The notes under the pieces: model-generated
The model's input: only the letters and a program-made list of their open reading frames with translations
Database searches by the model: none
What the model was told of the DNA's origin: nothing
Position numbers and translations under genes: made by a program
NCBI RefSeq assembly: GCF_964340395.1
Contig: NC_135557.1
Coordinates: 23,063,725 to 23,098,724 of the forward strand
Direction: 5' to 3'
From: Glandiceps talaboti
Lineage: Eukaryota; Hemichordata; Enteropneusta; Spengelidae
Length of the DNA stretch: 35,000 bases
Part shown: one piece after another, positions 33,536-35,000 of the stretch
Layout: each line of letters begins with the position of its first letter
How positions within the stretch are numbered: position 1 is the first letter of the stretch

Positions 33536-33691
33536 CATACACACATACATACATACATACATACATACATACATACACACATGCATACATACATACATAC
33601 ATACATACATACGTACGTACGTACGTACGTACGTACGTACGTACGTACATACATACATACATACATACATACATACATACATACATACATG
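33535..33691. repeat. (CATA)n with an internal (CGTA)n block
   Basis: CATA tetramers on both sides of about 40 bases of ACGT repeats (33,610-33,650), directly following the SINE/LINE-like tail. Confidence 0.95.
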
Positions 33692-33808
33692 TAATGTACA
33701 TTTTCCGGTAACTTTATAGTATACCCCTTTCAATTAGTAACTTTTTCTGTGTATTTCAGCTACGTAACATATTATTGAATGGTTTAACTTTTGTTACGTT
33801 TGACTTAC

Positions 33809-34135
33809 ATGTACATGGCGGTATCTCCTTCACTTCCACTGTTTGATGACTTTCGCCATCATTAATTCCATTAGTAGCAACACAGGTGTATTTGCCTAGA
33901 TCATCCTCCATAATGTCCTCCAAAACCAGATGGTTTGAAATTTTCGTTTCAGATTCACTTGCCTCCATAGCAACAATATAACGGTTATCATCGTTGCCAG
34001 TTATGGTATTATTATCCCCATCATACCAGGTGATATCTGCTACAGGATAAGCATCTACCATACAACCAATACTAGTTGTATCCCCAAGTCGTATTTCCAG
34101 AATATCTGATCCAAGTATGTAAATTTCGGGAGCAT
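33809..34135 (-). CDS. RTK exon: membrane-proximal Ig domain
   Basis: Acceptor attcacag, donor ACATGTAAGT; phase 1-1; 109 codons. Starts (Y)APEIYIL. Core residues are SIGCMVDAYPVADITWYDGD and LGKYTCVATNGIND, ending KEIPPCT. Paired with the exon at 34,542 by the DAYPxADITWY and ATNGI/ASNGI motifs. Confidence 0.95.
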
Positions 34136-34287
34136 CTGTGAATGAATAGACATGATGAATTTAATATATGAACATTTGCTGGAAGTAGACAGATACTTTA
34201 CTGTGTACAATAACGTTTATCATTCAGGTTTATATATACATGTATTGGCATTAACTCTTTGCGTTACTGTTTGTATGTTACTGGTTA

Positions 34288-34436
34288 AACAAACAAACAA
34301 ACAAACAAACAAACAAACAAACAAACAGACAGACAGACACACAAACAAACAAACAAACATACACACAGCCAGCCAGCCAGACAAACAGACAAACAGACAA
34401 ACAAACAAGCAAACAAACAAACATACACATACACAC
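34288..34436. repeat. (AAAC)n / (ACAG)n microsatellite
   Basis: AAAC tetramers alternating with ACAG and CAGC blocks in the intron between the two RTK Ig exons. Confidence 0.94.
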
Positions 34437-34541
34437 AAGAAAACATATAAACTCACGCACAAACAGATGGACAGCTAGACAAACTCAAAGAAACAAGTCA
34501 TTACTACTCTCAATGAAAATTGATAATGAAACTGTACTTGC

Positions 34542-34859
34542 ATTGTTCATTGTCCCTTAGTTCAACTGTCCTGTTAGCATCATTCTGTATGCCATTACTA
34601 GCAATACAAGTGTACATCCCAAAATCCTCAACTGTGGTACTAATTATGAACAGTTCACTCAGTGTAATGGTTTGTGAATCCAGTAACTTTGTTGTGTTAA
34701 TGTAAATATTATCATCGTCTCCAAGTATGGTGTTATTGTTCTTATACCACGTGATATCAGCGATTGGATATGCATCAGCTATACATCTTATCGTAGCAGG
34801 GTCTCCAAGAGATACGTCTAATACTTCAGACTCATTTTTATGAAAAATCGATGGGGGAT
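34542..34859 (-). CDS. RTK exon: Ig domain with GC splice donor
   Basis: Acceptor ccattag, phase 1; 106 codons; donor CAATGCAAGT, i.e. a GC-AG intron. Core residues are ATIRCIADAYPIADITWYKN and FGMYTCIASNGIQN, ending RDNEQ. The nearby GT (CAAGTACAG) would leave in phase 2 and misframe the next Ig exon, so the GC site is preferred. NES, NNT, NTT and NRT give several N-glycan sites. Confidence 0.9.
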
Positions 34860-35000
34860 CTAATGGACAAGGAAAAACAAAAACCTTAGGATTTCTTAAT
34901 GACACCCCCCGCAGAAAACAAACGTAAAGATAAATGGATAATTGTTAAGGACTAAAACACAAAGTCAGGGGTGAGATCAGTAAAGAGAGAGAGAGAGAGA
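34860..35000. other. Right-edge intron with (GA)n start
   Basis: Intron upstream of the RTK Ig exon on the minus strand. A GA repeat begins at 34,984 and runs off the window. No exon visible. Confidence 0.7.

Noticed and set aside
33045-33733. Several Tyr-Val-Cys-Met and Thr-Tyr-Ile-His repeat frames on both strands
   Set aside because: CATA/CGTA tetramer repeats have no stop codons in several frames; no coding signal beyond the repeat.

Overview
This is animal nuclear DNA. Genes are split into many short exons with GT-AG borders. The introns are AT-rich and hold very many long microsatellites and small transposon remnants. Exon style and the extracellular Ig/receptor kinase content point to a marine invertebrate. 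A hemichordate or amphioxus-like deuterostome is my guess, with low confidence. No prokaryotic operon, rRNA, tRNA or CRISPR is visible.

Plus strand, about 1.2-25.6 kb: one large type I membrane protein gene whose 5' end lies left of the window. I can place 21 consecutive immunoglobulin (Ig) domain exons, each one whole domain, all phase 1 at both ends. Most end in the motif VQ followed by a split Tyr codon. They are followed by a transmembrane exon (22,872-23,003) and a short cytoplasmic tail built from two to four small exons. Several exons have no in-frame ATG and were found from splice sites and frame alone (9,038-9,304; 11,271-11,534). The middle of the array has been enlarged by tandem duplication: a unit of about 2.7-3.0 kb carrying two Ig exons (A and B) occurs as A1-B1-A2-B2-A3 between about 11.0 and 17.3 kb, introns included.

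25.6-27.2 kb: intergenic space between two convergent 3' ends, with a G-quadruplex-like tract.

Minus strand, 34.9 down to 27.2 kb: the 3' part of an Ig-domain receptor tyrosine kinase gene. Twelve exons can be joined with consistent phases: two Ig exons, a transmembrane exon, a juxtamembrane exon, seven kinase exons ([37 protein letters not shown]) and a 21-codon tail exon with stop. The 5' part lies right of the window.

How they relate: the membrane-proximal Ig domain of the plus-strand gene closely resembles the two Ig domains of the kinase. The two tail-to-tail genes may therefore be paralogues, one keeping a kinase and the other a kinase-less receptor with a greatly expanded ectodomain. 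Their ligands cannot be read from sequence. Repeats include three inverted-repeat (MITE or foldback) elements, one interspersed family present twice in opposite orientation, a SINE/LINE-like tail and about twenty-five microsatellite tracts.
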